A stretch of 64,000 nt of DNA from Proteles cristata cristata (GCA_017311185.1 JAESUZ010003487.1:2328001-2392000), one strand, 5' to 3'. Shown: positions 11,341-21,660, counted from the stretch's first letter. Notes: generated by a model not told the origin, from the sequence alone. Made by a program: numbers and translations.

Positions 11341-11366
11341 TAAAGTGACTAGAAGTTAATTAATTT

Positions 11367-11580
11367 ATTTTAATTTTTTTAAACATTTGTTTATTTTTGA
11401 GACAGAGAGAGACAGCATGAGCTGGGGAGGGGCAGAGAGAGAGGGAGACATGGAATCTGAAACAGGCTCCAGGCTCTGAGCTGCCAGCACAGAGCCTGAT
11501 GTGGGGCTCGAGTCCACGGACTGCGAAATTATGACCTGAGCCAAAGTCGGACACTTAACCGACTGAGCCACCCAGGTGCC
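11367..11580 (-). mobile_element. Can-SINE, feline long type, with TSD
   Basis: Full antisense copy. The target 'TAAAGTGACTAGAA' is at 11,341-11,354 and again at about 11,583-11,596. The open frames at 11,360-11,670 are translations of this element. Confidence 0.93.
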
Positions 11581-12044
11581 ACTAAAGTGACTAGAATTTA
11601 AAATAAGTGACTCAGAAATACCATTTTCTGATATTGATTGATTACAAAACTTTCCTGATCTGTCTTTCATACATACTAAGTGATAGCCTCTTGTTCTTGT
11701 CTTTTTGTATATATTGTGCTGCTTTTTAAATATGGTAGCATATTAGAAAGGGTTGGACAAAAAGTGTAGTTTCGTTTCTGAGTGGCTGTGTGCTAATAAG
11801 GTAGCAGGTAGCATCATGGCTCAGCTGAGTGGGAAGTACTTCATGAAATGTAACCAAAACAGGGACATTATGGACAGGTGGGAGAGGGGTACAAATACAA
11901 TATAAAGAAAGTGGTATTATTGCAAAACAGTGGCTATATAAAAGCCTCAGAAAACGAGAGGTTGTGTATCTAATTTTTCTGGTTTTGTTTTTTATTCCTT
12001 TGAGCACCTTACATTTTTAAATTAGTCATTTAGAAGGAAATACT

Positions 12045-12155
12045 TTTAAAGATTTTATTTTTTAAAGTAATTTCCACACCCAATCTGGGAATTGAACTCA
12101 TAACCCCAAAATGAATGGTCTCATACTCTACCGACTGAGCCAGCCAGATGCCCAA
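12045..12155 (-). mobile_element. short-type Can-SINE
   Basis: Head complement 'CCGACTGAGCCAGCCAGATG' at its right end. 'AAAGTAATTTCCACACCCAA' is the complement of the 'GTAGAGATTACTTT' end of the short type. Confidence 0.85.
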
Positions 12156-12190
12156 AGGAGAAAATACTTCTAAAGTGTGAAGTATTTTCC

Positions 12191-12264
12191 CATGCTTGAG
12201 ATTCTCTCTATCCCCCTCTCTGCCCATTGCCACTCCTCCAAAATAAATAAACTTTAATAAAATA
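12191..12264 (+). mobile_element. 5'-truncated SINE (3' part only) with 13-bp TSD
   Basis: Contains only the SINE 3' half: 'GAGATTCTCTCTATCCCCC', 'CTCTGCCC...CCTCC' and 'AAATAAATAAACTTTAATAA'. 'TGAAGTATTTTCC' flanks it exactly at 12,178-12,190 and 12,265-12,277, so the truncation occurred at insertion and not by later deletion. Confidence 0.85.
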
Positions 12265-12432
12265 TGAAGTATTTTCCTATTTTCTAAACTGGTTTGAAAT
12301 GTGCTAAAATTCACTAAGGTCCACGTTCTTTCCTCAGTTACTGATCTGTCTGTCTCTCTGACATGTAACTGTAAACTGCAGAATGCGAGGTAACTCCTGG
12401 ACTTGACTTTCTGTCTCTTCACTGGGTGTTAC

Positions 12433-12434
<2 letters not shown>

Positions 12435-12470
<36 letters not shown>
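12435..12470 (+). repeat. (TG)18 microsatellite
   Basis: Uninterrupted TG dinucleotide repeat of about 36 bp. It is likely polymorphic and can adopt Z-DNA. Confidence 0.97.
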
Positions 12471-12474
<4 letters not shown>

Positions 12475-13285
12475 AAATGACAGTGCCTTTTGTCCTTTCT
12501 GGTTTTCTCCATTTTATCTGCTGTGGGTTTAGAAACCAGGTAACCAGATTTGCTCATTCATTTGGTAAAAATTTAGTGAGCACTTCCTATATATAACCAG
12601 ACAATAGAAACACAAACATTTAAAAAAGAAAAGGCCCTTATCCTTGAAGATCTCCTAGGGAAGGAAGGACTCACTTGGGCAAGTAATGGCAATATATGCA
12701 TTAGAATAGGAATTTGTATTAGAGGGCTAGTCATATATTTTATGAGGGCAAATGTTCATTTTGCGAGGTGAGGAAAGGCTTCATAGCTGCTGGAGTGCTT
12801 GAGTTGAGTGAGCCTCAAGGGCTGATTGAAATTTCATCAGAGAAGAGGTATCCTAAAGAGAGACACGTGCAAGGGATGAAAATATAAAATATTATATAGT
12901 ATGTTCTATTTTTCTCTTATTTTATAGACACTTTTAAAAATATGCACTTTTAATAAGATCTGCATCAGAATCAGAGTCTCTCTTATCTGTAAAATTAGTA
13001 ATCTTTAGAGCACAGAATTTGGGATATTAATATTGAATGTTTAGAAAGAAGCCTTTTGGTCTCCATTTCTTGCTTGTGTTCTGGATTAGGGAGTTCTGTT
13101 TGCGGTTGCTGCATATTATATATCCCTCACTTGGTGGCATTATGCTCACAAATGTTGTGGACCACAATTGGAAAAGCCATGATAGATGTACTTATCTACT
13201 CCATGATGTCTGGCATTCTGCTAGGGAAGTCTCAGAGCCAGGGCTTGACAATGGAATCAGTTGAAGGCTTGTTCACTTTCATGCT
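12471..13285. other. unique sequence
   Basis: No family is recognised. Overlapping plus-strand frames at 13,037-13,298 are short and unlike anything I know. Confidence 0.35.
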
Positions 13286-13620
13286 GCCTGGTGTTTGATG
13301 TAGGCTGTTGGCCATGCCCTCAGCTGAGTTATGTGCTCAGATACCTATGTATGGCCTCTACCTGGCTGCTTGGGCTTCCTCACAGCATGGTGGCTAGGGT
13401 TCAAAATGTAATATATCTAAAGAAGCTGTCACCCTTTATGTCTTAACTTCATTAAGTCACATAGGGTTACTGATACCTTAGTCACATCAGTTCATATTCA
13501 GAACACAGATTTGGGAACACAGATCCCCGCTCTCCTGCGGAGGAATGTTAAAAGTTGAATTAGAAAAAGAGAGTGTGGGATGGGAAGTTGTGGTCATCTT
13601 TGGGAGCATTTATCTGTCAC
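13286..13620 (+). mobile_element. old interspersed repeat, family not assigned
   Basis: 'TAGGCTGTTGGCCATGCCCT', 'GGCCTCTACCTGGCTGCTTG', 'GGCTTCCTCACAGCATGGTG' and, further on, 'AATGTTAAAAGTTGAA ... GTGGTCATCTTTGG' resemble in order a common mammalian medium-reiterated repeat. I cannot assign the family by eye. Confidence 0.45.
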
Positions 13621-14179
13621 AGGCTAAGTTGTAGAAAATTGAAGCATTACTGTCTTAGAAGAAAAGGAGAGAGGAGGGAGGATTTATTGCAAAGTTCTTA
13701 AAGTATGTCTAATAAGATTTTAGATAGACGTTTAGAAGAATTTTCAGATTAAAAAATTATGGGCTTTTTTTTTTTAAAACCAAAGGAAATGAGATGATTT
13801 TAAAGAAATTTGGCAACAGTTTCTCTGTTTATCTCCAAGTAAAATTATAGGGCGTTAGTTAATCTTTCTAAAATTTTTCTTTAAGTTCTAGAATTACCTT
13901 TTTTTAATATAGAAAAATGTGGCCTATTGTTTTTCTCTCTTTCATGTATTTATTTGGTAGAACTTTTGATTAAATGATAATGACATATTTTTGAGCTGTT
14001 TGTTTTACCAGGAACATTTCTAGGGAAATAGCCCTGAAAGCCACTCATGATATGAATAATTATAAACACTCCTCCCCTGCAAGTACCAGGAGGGTCCTGC
14101 TTTAGCAGATCAATTTATAGATGAAGGCAAGGTTTTGTTCAAAAGATATTTTCATGTGCTATTTTCTATCTCATGGATG
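13621..14179. other. unique AT-rich sequence
   Basis: Nothing recognised beyond short T-runs. Confidence 0.35.
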
Positions 14180-14185
14180 ATAGAA

Positions 14186-14405
14186 GTTTTTTTTTTTTTA
14201 ATTTTTTATTTTATTTCTTGGAGAGAGAGACAGCATGAGCAGGGGAGGGTCAGAGAGACAGGGAGACACAGAATCTGAAACAGGCTCCAGGCTCTGAGCT
14301 GGCAGTCAGCACACAGCCCGACGTGGGGCTCGAACCCACGAACAGCGAGATCATGACCTAAGCGAAAGTCGGACACTTAACCGACTAAGCCACCCAGGTG
14401 CCCCC
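14186..14405 (-). mobile_element. Can-SINE, young feline subgroup
   Basis: Full antisense copy carrying the subgroup marks 'GGCAGTCAGCACACAGCCCG' and 'CCTAAGCGAAAGTCGG' (complements of CTGACTGCC and CTTTCGCTTAGG). 'ATAGAAGTTTT' before and 'ATAGAGGGTTTT' after are a slightly diverged TSD. Confidence 0.93.
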
Positions 14406-14448
14406 ATAGAGGGTTTTTTTTAATTCTAAGTCTCTAGTCCAAATTTTA

Positions 14449-14474
14449 ACCAACCAAGCCACCCAGATGCCCCT
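14449..14474 (-). mobile_element. 26-bp head-only SINE insertion between perfect TSDs
   Basis: The 26 bases are the complement of just the first part of a Can-SINE head (GGGCATCTGGGTGGCTTGG on the minus strand). They are flanked by an exact 16-bp direct repeat, 'TCTAGTCCAAATTTTA', at 14,433-14,448 and 14,475-14,490. No body or A-tail remains. Confidence 0.8.
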
Positions 14475-14504
14475 TCTAGTCCAAATTTTAAGATGCATAA
14501 ATTG

Positions 14505-14650
14505 TCTAGTTAGCTTATCAAAATGGAAATTCCAGTGCCTCGCTGAGGTTTAGGAAAGTATGGAGGAGGTCTCTGCTTTTTAGAAGACACTCTTCAAGAG
14601 ACTCTGCCCGATTCTGCAGAGCCAGACTTGAGGGTCCCCTGGTTTAGGTT
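14505..14650 (+). mobile_element. MER5-like hAT (Charlie) relic
   Basis: 'TTATCAAAATGGAAATTCCA', 'GATTCTGCAGAG' and a terminal 'GACTTGAGGGTCCCCTGGTT' fit the layout of MER5A (inner 'TTAAAATGCAGATTCC', terminal 'TTTGAGAACCACTG'), heavily diverged. It is a non-autonomous DNA transposon with no coding capacity. Confidence 0.45.
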
Positions 14651-15160
14651 GTGAGCCAAGGTAGGGGTGAGGGATTCTTTTCCTACTAGGATATCCCAGC
14701 AACCTGAAACAAAGTAGAGGGCTAGGGACACTCCATGAGAAGATTGCCCCGCAAGGCCATCTGTTGTCTGTGTGTCCCAGTTGAGCTCACAATTCCACAG
14801 TAAGAAATTTCTCAGTAGATCAGAAAACCATACAGCGAAGTAATTGACATCTTACATACCATCAAGCACAGACCTGTCCTTGGGAAAGGCATTTCACCTT
14901 TAAGAATAAAATGAAAGTAAAATCTTTCAAGATCTTGTCATTAGTTTTTCTTCCTAGTCACTTTTATAAGATGATGTCACTGCAGGGCACAAAGATTATA
15001 AAATTTTTGTTAGAGAATTTACTAAAAACCTGTGGAATGTTCTGCTGAAAGATGTGAATATTACATATTACATACCAACAAACTTTGGAGTTTTTTACAT
15101 GCAGGAGTTCTTTGGTTTTGAGGGGGTTTTCTCCTTTTTTTTTTTTTTTTTCTCCTCTAT
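14651..15160. other. unique sequence
   Basis: No family or gene is recognised. A T-run is at about 15,136-15,150. Confidence 0.35.
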
Positions 15161-15164
15161 TTAG

Positions 15165-15300
15165 TCAGTATGGAGTAGCATTTAAGAGCCACATTGTCTA
15201 GATTGTGGTCTGGCTCCATCACTTGAACAGGTGTGACCTTGTGCCTCAGTTTCCTTAAATGTTCACTGTTGTTATTATCATTATTTTCTATCTTCTTCAG
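15165..15300 (+). mobile_element. MIR
   Basis: 'GGAGTAGCATTTAAGAGCC', 'TGGTCTGGCTCCATCACTTG', 'GTGTGACCTTGTGCCTCAG' and 'TTTCCTTAAATGTTCA' reproduce the MIR order on the plus strand, with the middle 'CTTGGGCAAGTTACTTAACC' part lost. Confidence 0.7.
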
Positions 15301-15931
15301 TGATCAGAGTTTGAGACACAATTGGTGTCTAATAGAGCTTGATTAGTTTTTTGTGATTGCTAGTCAGAGTAGATTATTTTAAATGCAAATTGAGGGGGAT
15401 TTAAGGAACTGTTTAGAAAGCTAATCCTGCAGACTAGAACCACCTCTGTGTGGTCAAGTTTTTTAAAACCACCTTTCTTTATCAATTAATGCATGTTCCA
15501 GAAATGCAAGGGTTGCACAACACTTTATATTATAGAGTCTATAAGGATACATTATAAAGTTTTGTAATTATAAACTATTTAAAGTAAATGTGCTACCACT
15601 CTGATTATTAATGATTATTTCTATAATCGCATTAGCATTTTAGTACCTAGTAGGTCTAATTCAGTGGGTCTCTACAAGTGGGAGTAGGGAGGGAGGACAA
15701 GGGTTATATGATATGTCATTTGCTCTGTCAACATTTGTGTCCTTTTTGTATCCATGTGGTTCCTTGGTAGTTGAAGGCAGAGCTGATAGTGCCGTTTTAG
15801 GCAAAAGGTTGAGGAGAGGGTGCTTTAAATCAATAAAATTAAAGCTTCTTATGTTTTGGAAAAATTTGGGAGTTATTTTAAAAATTACTCAGAAGTGGTA
15901 GAACATTTTATTTATCCTATTAAACATGTCA
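15301..15931. other. unique sequence
   Basis: Nothing recognised. The small plus-strand frame at 15,713-15,901 has no known features. Confidence 0.35.
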
Positions 15932-16128
15932 CGGGTGCCTGGGTGGCTCAGTTGGTTAAGCGTCTGACTCTTGATTTCGGCTCAGGTAATGAGCTCATTC
16001 ATGGTCCAGGGGATCAAGCCCCATGCACAGCTCGGCTTGGGATTCTCTTTCTCCTCTCACTCTACCCTCCCCTGCTCATGTGCGCTCCCTCCCTCCCTCT
16101 CCCAAAATAAATAAATAAACTTGAAAAA
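15932..16128 (+). mobile_element. Can-SINE, feline long type
   Basis: 'GGGTGCCTGGGTGGCTCAG', A-box region 'TTGGTTAAGCGTCTGACTC', (CCCT)n near 16,088-16,100 and an AAATAAATAAATAAAC tail. Related flanks 'AAACATGTCA' and 'AAACATATCA' suggest a TSD. The 84-codon frame at 15,856-16,110 runs through it. Confidence 0.9.
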
Positions 16129-16262
16129 TTGGTAAAAACATATCAGAAAAATAAAGTACATAAAATTCACCTGTAATTAATCTGGGAGATTGAATGGTTA
16201 TTTGACATATCTGTGTGTTGGTCTCAGAAGTGGACAGGTGTATTCTCTACAAGAGATAATAC

Positions 16263-16285
16263 TTAGATTTCTCAGAGAAATCTAA
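16263..16285. repeat. 23-nt inverted repeat
   Basis: Two perfect 11-nt arms (TTAGATTTCTC and its complement) around a single A, giving a hairpin or a symmetric protein-binding site. It is 43 bp upstream of the first protein-like frame at 16,328. Confidence 0.9.
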
Positions 16286-16327
16286 TGAGACTTCAATGTT
16301 GGAGCCATTTGGCCGGTTTTGATTTAA

Positions 16328-16989
16328 CTTGAAACCTCTTTCGACAACACTACTGTATGTGACTTGACCATTATTTTGACTAGTTCAGATGGTGGCTTAA
16401 AGCACAATAATTTTCTCAGAAAAGGTAAAGCTCTTGCTAAGAATGGTTGGACATAATTCACCGAAAGCAGGTATTTGCTTGGATCCTGAATGTACTCTAT
16501 GAAGTAGATGCTACAAAACCACCTGAACAGCGAAGGAAAGCAAGTCTGATTAGCCGATCTCCACATCAGCTGTCTTCATTGTACAGTTTAGTAAAGTCTG
16601 ATCATCAGTGATAGTTTTGTTTTCCATAGAGATAAGTTGAGCTGCTGAATTGTTCAAGATCTTGCCTGTTCCATAGAGAAGTTCACATTTCACAAATCAT
16701 AATGAAGGATGCTTATATTCAGTTGTGTTTGCCCACATTTACTACACAAAGTACACACTGATTTACCCAGAGATGATGGACAACTTTATATAGCTAAGTT
16801 GCCTAATGGGGAATTTCCAGATCCACAGGGAGAGATGAGAGAGTTATAGTTACTGGTAAAGTACATTTAGAAGGTTGGTTTATGAAGTTACCAAGGAATA
16901 AATGCCGTTTCTTATTAGGAGAGTATGAGCAGCACATTTCTGAATAACATAAAGAACATTTCTTAGATGATTGTATATAGAATGTAATC
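16328..16989 (+). pseudogene. possible old retrocopy, parent unknown
   Basis: Successive protein-like segments occur on the plus strand, broken by stops and shifts: 16,328-16,453 (42 codons), 16,441-16,608 (56 codons, with WILNVLYEVDATKPPEQRRK and RKASLISRSP), 16,636-16,758 (41 codons), 16,772-16,846 (25 codons, LYIAKLPNGEFPDPQGEM) and 16,843-16,944 (34 codons, WFMKLPRNKCRFLLGEYEQ). Three of the five lie in one frame. No introns are evident, so a decayed processed copy fits better than exons. I cannot identify the parent. A minus-strand frame of 80 codons at 16,324-16,566 is a competing reading. Confidence 0.3.
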
Positions 16990-18097
16990 ATTTAAAAATT
17001 TTGGCTTAAATTGGGAGTCCAATTTAAATACGATTTATAAATCTTAGTAATACTGTTAAACTTTAAACTGATAACCATTACTTCATTTCTTGTCAAGCAA
17101 CTGACCTGTGCAATGACAGATTAAGGGACTAAAATAGAAGGAGATGGTCATTCCAGGTCTAGCTCCTCCCTGGTGAGAGTTTTTCCTTTTAGGTCGGATT
17201 GTTGCACATTCACATGGGGGATAGCATAACCTCTTTCAGTGCCTGGCCACTCTTTTCATTTTCAGTCTGGTGGCTTCGCAGGACTTTTCTGGAAGCTCAC
17301 ACCTTTCTGGAAGTGCACGGCGGTGTGCGCTAGCATCTCAAGGAACTCTGTCAGGCTCTGGGTGCTTTATCTAGCGTTTACCTTTCAGAGAGATGCCACT
17401 GAATTGGATATGAAAATTCACTTTCTTTCTACTGTTTTCCTTAATTTTTTGTATTTGTTTTTAATCTTGAAATAGGAACATTTATTAGTAAGTCAAATGA
17501 GCTATTGAGTCAGAGCTGTGGAAACTGGGGGGCACCATCTGTGTAGTTTGTGATGTGCCGTATCAGCTCATTGGAGCTTTTAGCAGGAAAAGTGGTCTAA
17601 AATTACAAAGCATTATAATTAACACAGTTGATTCTGTAGTGGATCAGGGTGTGAAAAAAATGAATCTCTGGAGGACAAACTGCTTTTCTGTATCAGTTGT
17701 ATTAACCCTTCTGGAGCATGTGATATTATTTAGTAACTTAGCAATTGGTCCTTATCAATTTGCTCTCTCAGTATGTTGCAGAAGAAGCGTATCCATGTTT
17801 TGGCTTAGATCAGACTTGTTTTTACAGGTAAAACTGTCATTTTCATTCAGAGTAGATACTGTGCTAACTTCCCTACGTGGTTCTTCTACCTGGTTCTTCT
17901 GGAATTCCTGAGCAACAGTATCTAAGAGCTGGATTTTGTATTCTAGATATCATTAATGGGCCTGGAGCAACAAATACTTAAGCTTTCCCTGCAGGGAATA
18001 TTAGTGTTTCCCCATCTTCTCTGACTCTATCACACTGGAGTCGACACACCTCTTTGTTCTTTTCTTCCTTGCTTAAATAGAACAAAATATCTATTAA
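16990..18097. other. unique sequence with two mid-size frames
   Basis: Plus-strand frames of 78 codons (17,239-17,475) and 118 codons (17,555-17,911) have no recognisable motif. The longer begins MPYQLIGAFSRKSGLKLQ. No transposon is recognised. The frames may be chance. Confidence 0.35.
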
Positions 18098-19289
18098 AAA
18101 TTTTTTTTTCAGTTTTATTGAGATGTAATTGACATATAACATTGTTTTAGTTGAGGGTGTACAGTATCTTGATTTGATGTATGTCTGTATTGCAGAATGA
18201 TTATCACCATAAGTTTAGTTGGCATCCCTCATCACATAGTTACATGTTTTTTTCTTTGACGAGAGCTTTTAAGATTTACTATGTCTTACCACCTTTCGAA
18301 TACGCAATAAATTATTGTTAACATCGTTATGATGCTACATGTTATATCCCCAGAACTTATTTACCTCAAAATTGGAAGTTTATACCTTTTGACCACCTCT
18401 GCCCATTTGCCCCACTCCTTTCCCCTCCCTCTGGCAACCATCTATCTGTTTTCTGTTTCTGTGAGTTTGGGTTTTTTTAGGTTCTATATGTAAGGAAGAT
18501 CTTACTCTGTATGACTTATTTTAGCATAATGTCCTGATTCATCCCTATTGTTGCAAATGGCAGATTTCCTTTCTGTGACCGAATAATATTTCATTGTATA
18601 TATATATATACGTATTCTTTTTTTATTGTTTATTTTTAATTTTTTGAGAGAGAGAGAGAAGCAGTGTGAGCAGGGGAGGGGCAGAGAGACGGAGACACAG
18701 AATCTGAAGCAGGCTCCAGGCTCTGAGCTATCAGCACTGAGCCTGAAGTGGGGCTCAAACTCACAAACCATGAGATCATGACCTGAGCTGAAGTCGGATG
18801 CTTAACCTACTGAGCCACCCAGGTGCCCCGACATCATATTCTTTATCCATTCATTGGTTGGGAGGCCCTTAAGTTGTTTCCATGTCTTGGCTATTGTAAA
18901 TAATACTGCAATGAATATGGGGGGTGCAACTGTCTCTTTAAGATAGTGATTTTATTTCCTTGGGATATGGACCCAGAGGTGGAATTGCTAGATCATGTGG
19001 TAGTTCTACTTTTAATTTTTTGAGGAACCTTCCTACTGTTCTCCATAGTAGTTATGCCAGTTTATATTCTCACCAACAGTGCGTGAGAATTCCCTTTTCT
19101 CCACATCCTCCTCAACTCTTGTTATCTTCTGTGTTTTTGATGACCCCTATTCTAACAGGTGTGAGTTGATAGCTTATTGTGGTTTTCATTTGCATTTCCC
19201 TGGTATTTAGTGATGTTGGGCACTTTTTCCTCTGTTTTCTATTTATCTTCTTTGGGGAAAATGTCTATTTAAGTCTCCTGTCCATTTTT
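18098..19289 (-). mobile_element. L1 3' portion (end of ORF2 and 3' UTR), interrupted
   Basis: It begins with 'TTTTATTGAGATGTAATTGA' and includes 'GCATAATGTCCTGATTCATC', 'CTATTGTAAATAATACTGCA', 'GGACCCAGAGGTGGAATTGC', 'CTCACCAACAGTGCGTGAGA' and 'TTTTCTCCACATCCTC'. Together these are the complement of the conserved C-terminal part of old mammalian L1 ORF2 (L1M type). A SINE at 18,613-18,830 splits it, and more SINEs sit at its far end. It is inactive, with stops throughout. Confidence 0.92.
18613..18830 (-). mobile_element. Can-SINE inside L1
   Basis: Full antisense copy ending 'GAGCCACCCAGGTGCCCC' at about 18,829, with a (GA)n at 18,646-18,659. 'GTATTCTTT' before and 'ATATTCTTT' after continue the same L1 text, so this insertion is younger than the L1. 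Confidence 0.93.
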
Positions 19290-19527
19290 ATTTATTTATT
19301 TATTAAATGTTTATTTTTGAGAGACAGAGAGAGGGGAGACAGAATGGGAGTTGAGGAGGGGCCGAGAGAGAGAGAGAGAGAGGGAGACCAGAATCGGAAG
19401 CAGCTCTAGGCTCTGCTCTGTCAACACAGAGCCTGACTGCAGGGCTGGAACCCCGAACCCATGGATGGCAAGATCATGACCTGATCCGAAGTCAGGTGCT
19501 TAACTGACTGAGCCACCCAGGTGCCCC
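19290..19527 (-). mobile_element. Can-SINE with 17-bp TSD
   Basis: Flanked by 'TCTCCTGTCCATTTTTA' at 19,273-19,289 and 19,528-19,544, itself L1 sequence. A (GA)n lies near 19,364-19,382. This is an older, diverged feline-type copy. Confidence 0.93.
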
Positions 19528-19544
19528 TCTCCTGTCCATTTTTA

Positions 19545-19757
19545 TTTTTTTAATTTAAAAAAATATTTTTAAACTTTATTTATTTTTCAGAGACAGAAAC
19601 AGAGCACAACCTGGGGCAGGGCCGAGAGAGAGGGGGACACAGAATCCATAGCAGGCTCCAGGCTCTCGGCTGTCTGCACAGAGCCCGATGAGGGACTTGA
19701 ACTCATGGACTGTGAGATCATGACCTGAGCCCAAGTCAGACGCTCAACCGACTAAGC
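19545..19757 (-). mobile_element. Can-SINE, head cut off by next SINE
   Basis: Antisense body with 'GCAGGCTCCAGGCTCTCGGC' and 'CTGTGAGATCATGACCTGAG'. It stops at 'CGACTAAGC', just short of the last head bases, where the next element joins. Confidence 0.9.
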
Positions 19758-19879
19758 TAGAGAGAAGGAGAGACGATCTCAAGCAGGCTTCATGCTCAGC
19801 ACGGCGCTTGATCCCATGACCCTGGGATCATGACTTGAGCAAAGGGGATGCTCAACCAACTGAGCCACCCAGACGCCCC
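19758..19879 (-). mobile_element. Can-SINE, partial
   Basis: 'GGCTTCATGCTCAGCACGGC', 'ATCCCATGACCCTGGGATCA' and 'GAGCCACCCAGACGCCCC' mark an older subtype. It directly abuts the preceding SINE, and the fourth antisense copy in this 1.3-kb region ends here. Confidence 0.88.
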
Positions 19880-20092
19880 TAGCGAGTTTTGTAAAGAACA
19901 GAATTTCACACGTTCTACATGCATTAACAGATACTGACCGAAGGAACAAAATGTTGGGCTGTCTAGTCTTTTAAAAGTTTGCTTCATGGTGGAATAATCA
20001 AAGAACCTTGCTATTAGATTGAGAGAGTGAGCCCCTTGCTACTCAAGCAAACTCAGTAACAGACATTACACTAATAACACTAAGTTTTACGC
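19880..20092. other. unique sequence
   Basis: No repeat or gene is recognised. The L1 does not obviously resume after the SINE cluster. Confidence 0.35.
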
Positions 20093-20163
20093 TCTGTCTT
20101 GTCTTTTTTGCCTAGCACAGTGCCTGGTACTTTGTAGATAGTCATTTGTTGAGTGAATGAAAA
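20093..20163 (+). mobile_element. L2 3'-end scrap
   Basis: 'GCCTAGCACAGTGCCTGGTA' and 'GTCATTTGTTGAGTGAATGA' are the terminal sequence of L2-type LINEs. Confidence 0.6.
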
Positions 20164-21264
20164 AAATTAGTTTGTAAAGGGAATTCTTGGCAAATGAGTC
20201 TCGCGTGTGCTCAGCATCATTTGTAATTTAAAGTGAGGAGGGAGGGCAAGTGGGAGGGCAGAAAATGCCTAGAGGGAGGGAGAGAATTGATTTTGTCTGA
20301 GAACTAATTCCTAATCCTCGTAGGATCTCATTTTAAGAAGTTATATTCATGTGACTCTACTAAATGAAACTGAAAAGAAAAGATAATTTTAAAGCTTGTG
20401 CATATAATCAGTTATTTAGTTTTTAGTTTGCAGATGACTTATGGCATTACTGGGACTTTCTTTTTTTTTTTTTTTCCTTACATTAGTAACCTGCTTGACA
20501 CTTGTTTCCTATCTTATTTATAGAAGGCATAAAAACTGTATGTTAAGTACTCATGTTTGCATATTCAAAACACTTAGAACTAATCTGACTCCCTTTTTGA
20601 GCCTTGGTGAGTTATTTATAAACATCATAATCATTGACACTTTTATATCATTTGATGCAGAATTCACTGCGAGAAAATAGCATTTCAATCTGTAACCAGC
20701 AGTTGGTCATCTTATTCAAGCTTTCATTGATATGTAAGCTAATAACTACATCATTATAAGAAATCAGTTGATTGAATAAAATTAGTTGCTCAAAGTTTTA
20801 TGTAGAGGATACAGACATATACTCCAGTTGCTAATTTTAATATCTAACTTATTAAGGTATTTAGTTGGTACATAGGAGACTTTGTTCTCTTGGGGCATGC
20901 TATGGATCACCAATAAATGCAGATCATTTTTCCCAGTGACTGTCCCAGTAAACTAAAACTGCGGCAGACATAGATAAAGTGACAGTGATAACATGAACTA
21001 TGATAATTGGAGGATAGGCAGTCTGATGACTCCATCAAGCAGTAATGCACTTGTCTAGACCCATTCAGAGAAAAAGGATACTTCTGTTAGGAAACTGTAA
21101 AGGTTGAGTGAAACTCTTGATAAATATTTTTTAGGGATTTTGAGATCTTTGACTCTCTGTACTGTCATATGCTGTACCTTTTTATTGTTATTATTATTTT
21201 TTAATGTCCTGGTCCTCATGAGAAGAACATTACCTACAGAATGATCCAAGAGCATTGTAAGGAT
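20164..21264. other. unique sequence
   Basis: Nothing recognised beyond a T-run at about 20,461-20,475. Confidence 0.35.
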
Positions 21265-21425
21265 CCAGAATTGCGTGGGTTTGAACTCCTGCTCTGCCAC
21301 TGGCATTGTGGGGATCACAATAATGGTGTCTGCGATTTGCTTCTCTTGTTGTGAGGATTAGACAAGGCACTGACAACAGTGCTTGGTCCGTGGTCAGAAT
21401 GCTATAAATGACTATTATGATTATA
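21265..21425 (+). mobile_element. MIR
   Basis: 'GTGGGTTTGAACTCCTGCTC', 'GTTGTGAGGATTAGACAAGG' and 'ACAACAGTGCTTGGTCCG' match the MIR B box, core and 3' part. The middle section is shortened. Confidence 0.75.
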
Positions 21426-21507
21426 ATCAGCATCATCAGGCTGCTTTTAACAAAGTTGATTGAGTAACAGTTCCTTAATTTTATGCTGTCATTTTTTAGC
21501 ATAGCAC

Positions 21508-21660
21508 CTAAAAGAGCTGTGACTTTGGAACCAGAATAACTTGCATTCTTAATTGCTGCTATTTTACAAATTGTTGACCTGAGGAAAGCTTCTTTAATTT
21601 ATTAAGCCTTAATTTCTTCAGTTTTGAGGTAATAAAATCTCATAGGATTATGGTAAGGAA
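21508..21660 (+). mobile_element. MIR, diverged
   Basis: 'GAGCTGTGACTTTGGAACCA', 'TTGACCTGAGGAAAGCTTCT', 'TTAATTTCTTCAGTTTTGAG' and 'CTCATAGGATTATGGTAAGG' follow MIR order. Confidence 0.6.

Noticed and set aside
11365..11670. 101-codon minus-strand frame with AQSVKCPTLAQV-like text
   Set aside because: It is a translation of a Can-SINE. The same peptide pattern recurs at 15,856, 26,620, 28,915, 30,062, 47,302, 47,787, 53,503, 54,954 and 61,809, always over a SINE.
12435..12470. Regular repeat that could be mistaken for an array
   Set aside because: Simple TG microsatellite. There are no spacers, and no CRISPR-like arrangement exists anywhere in the window.
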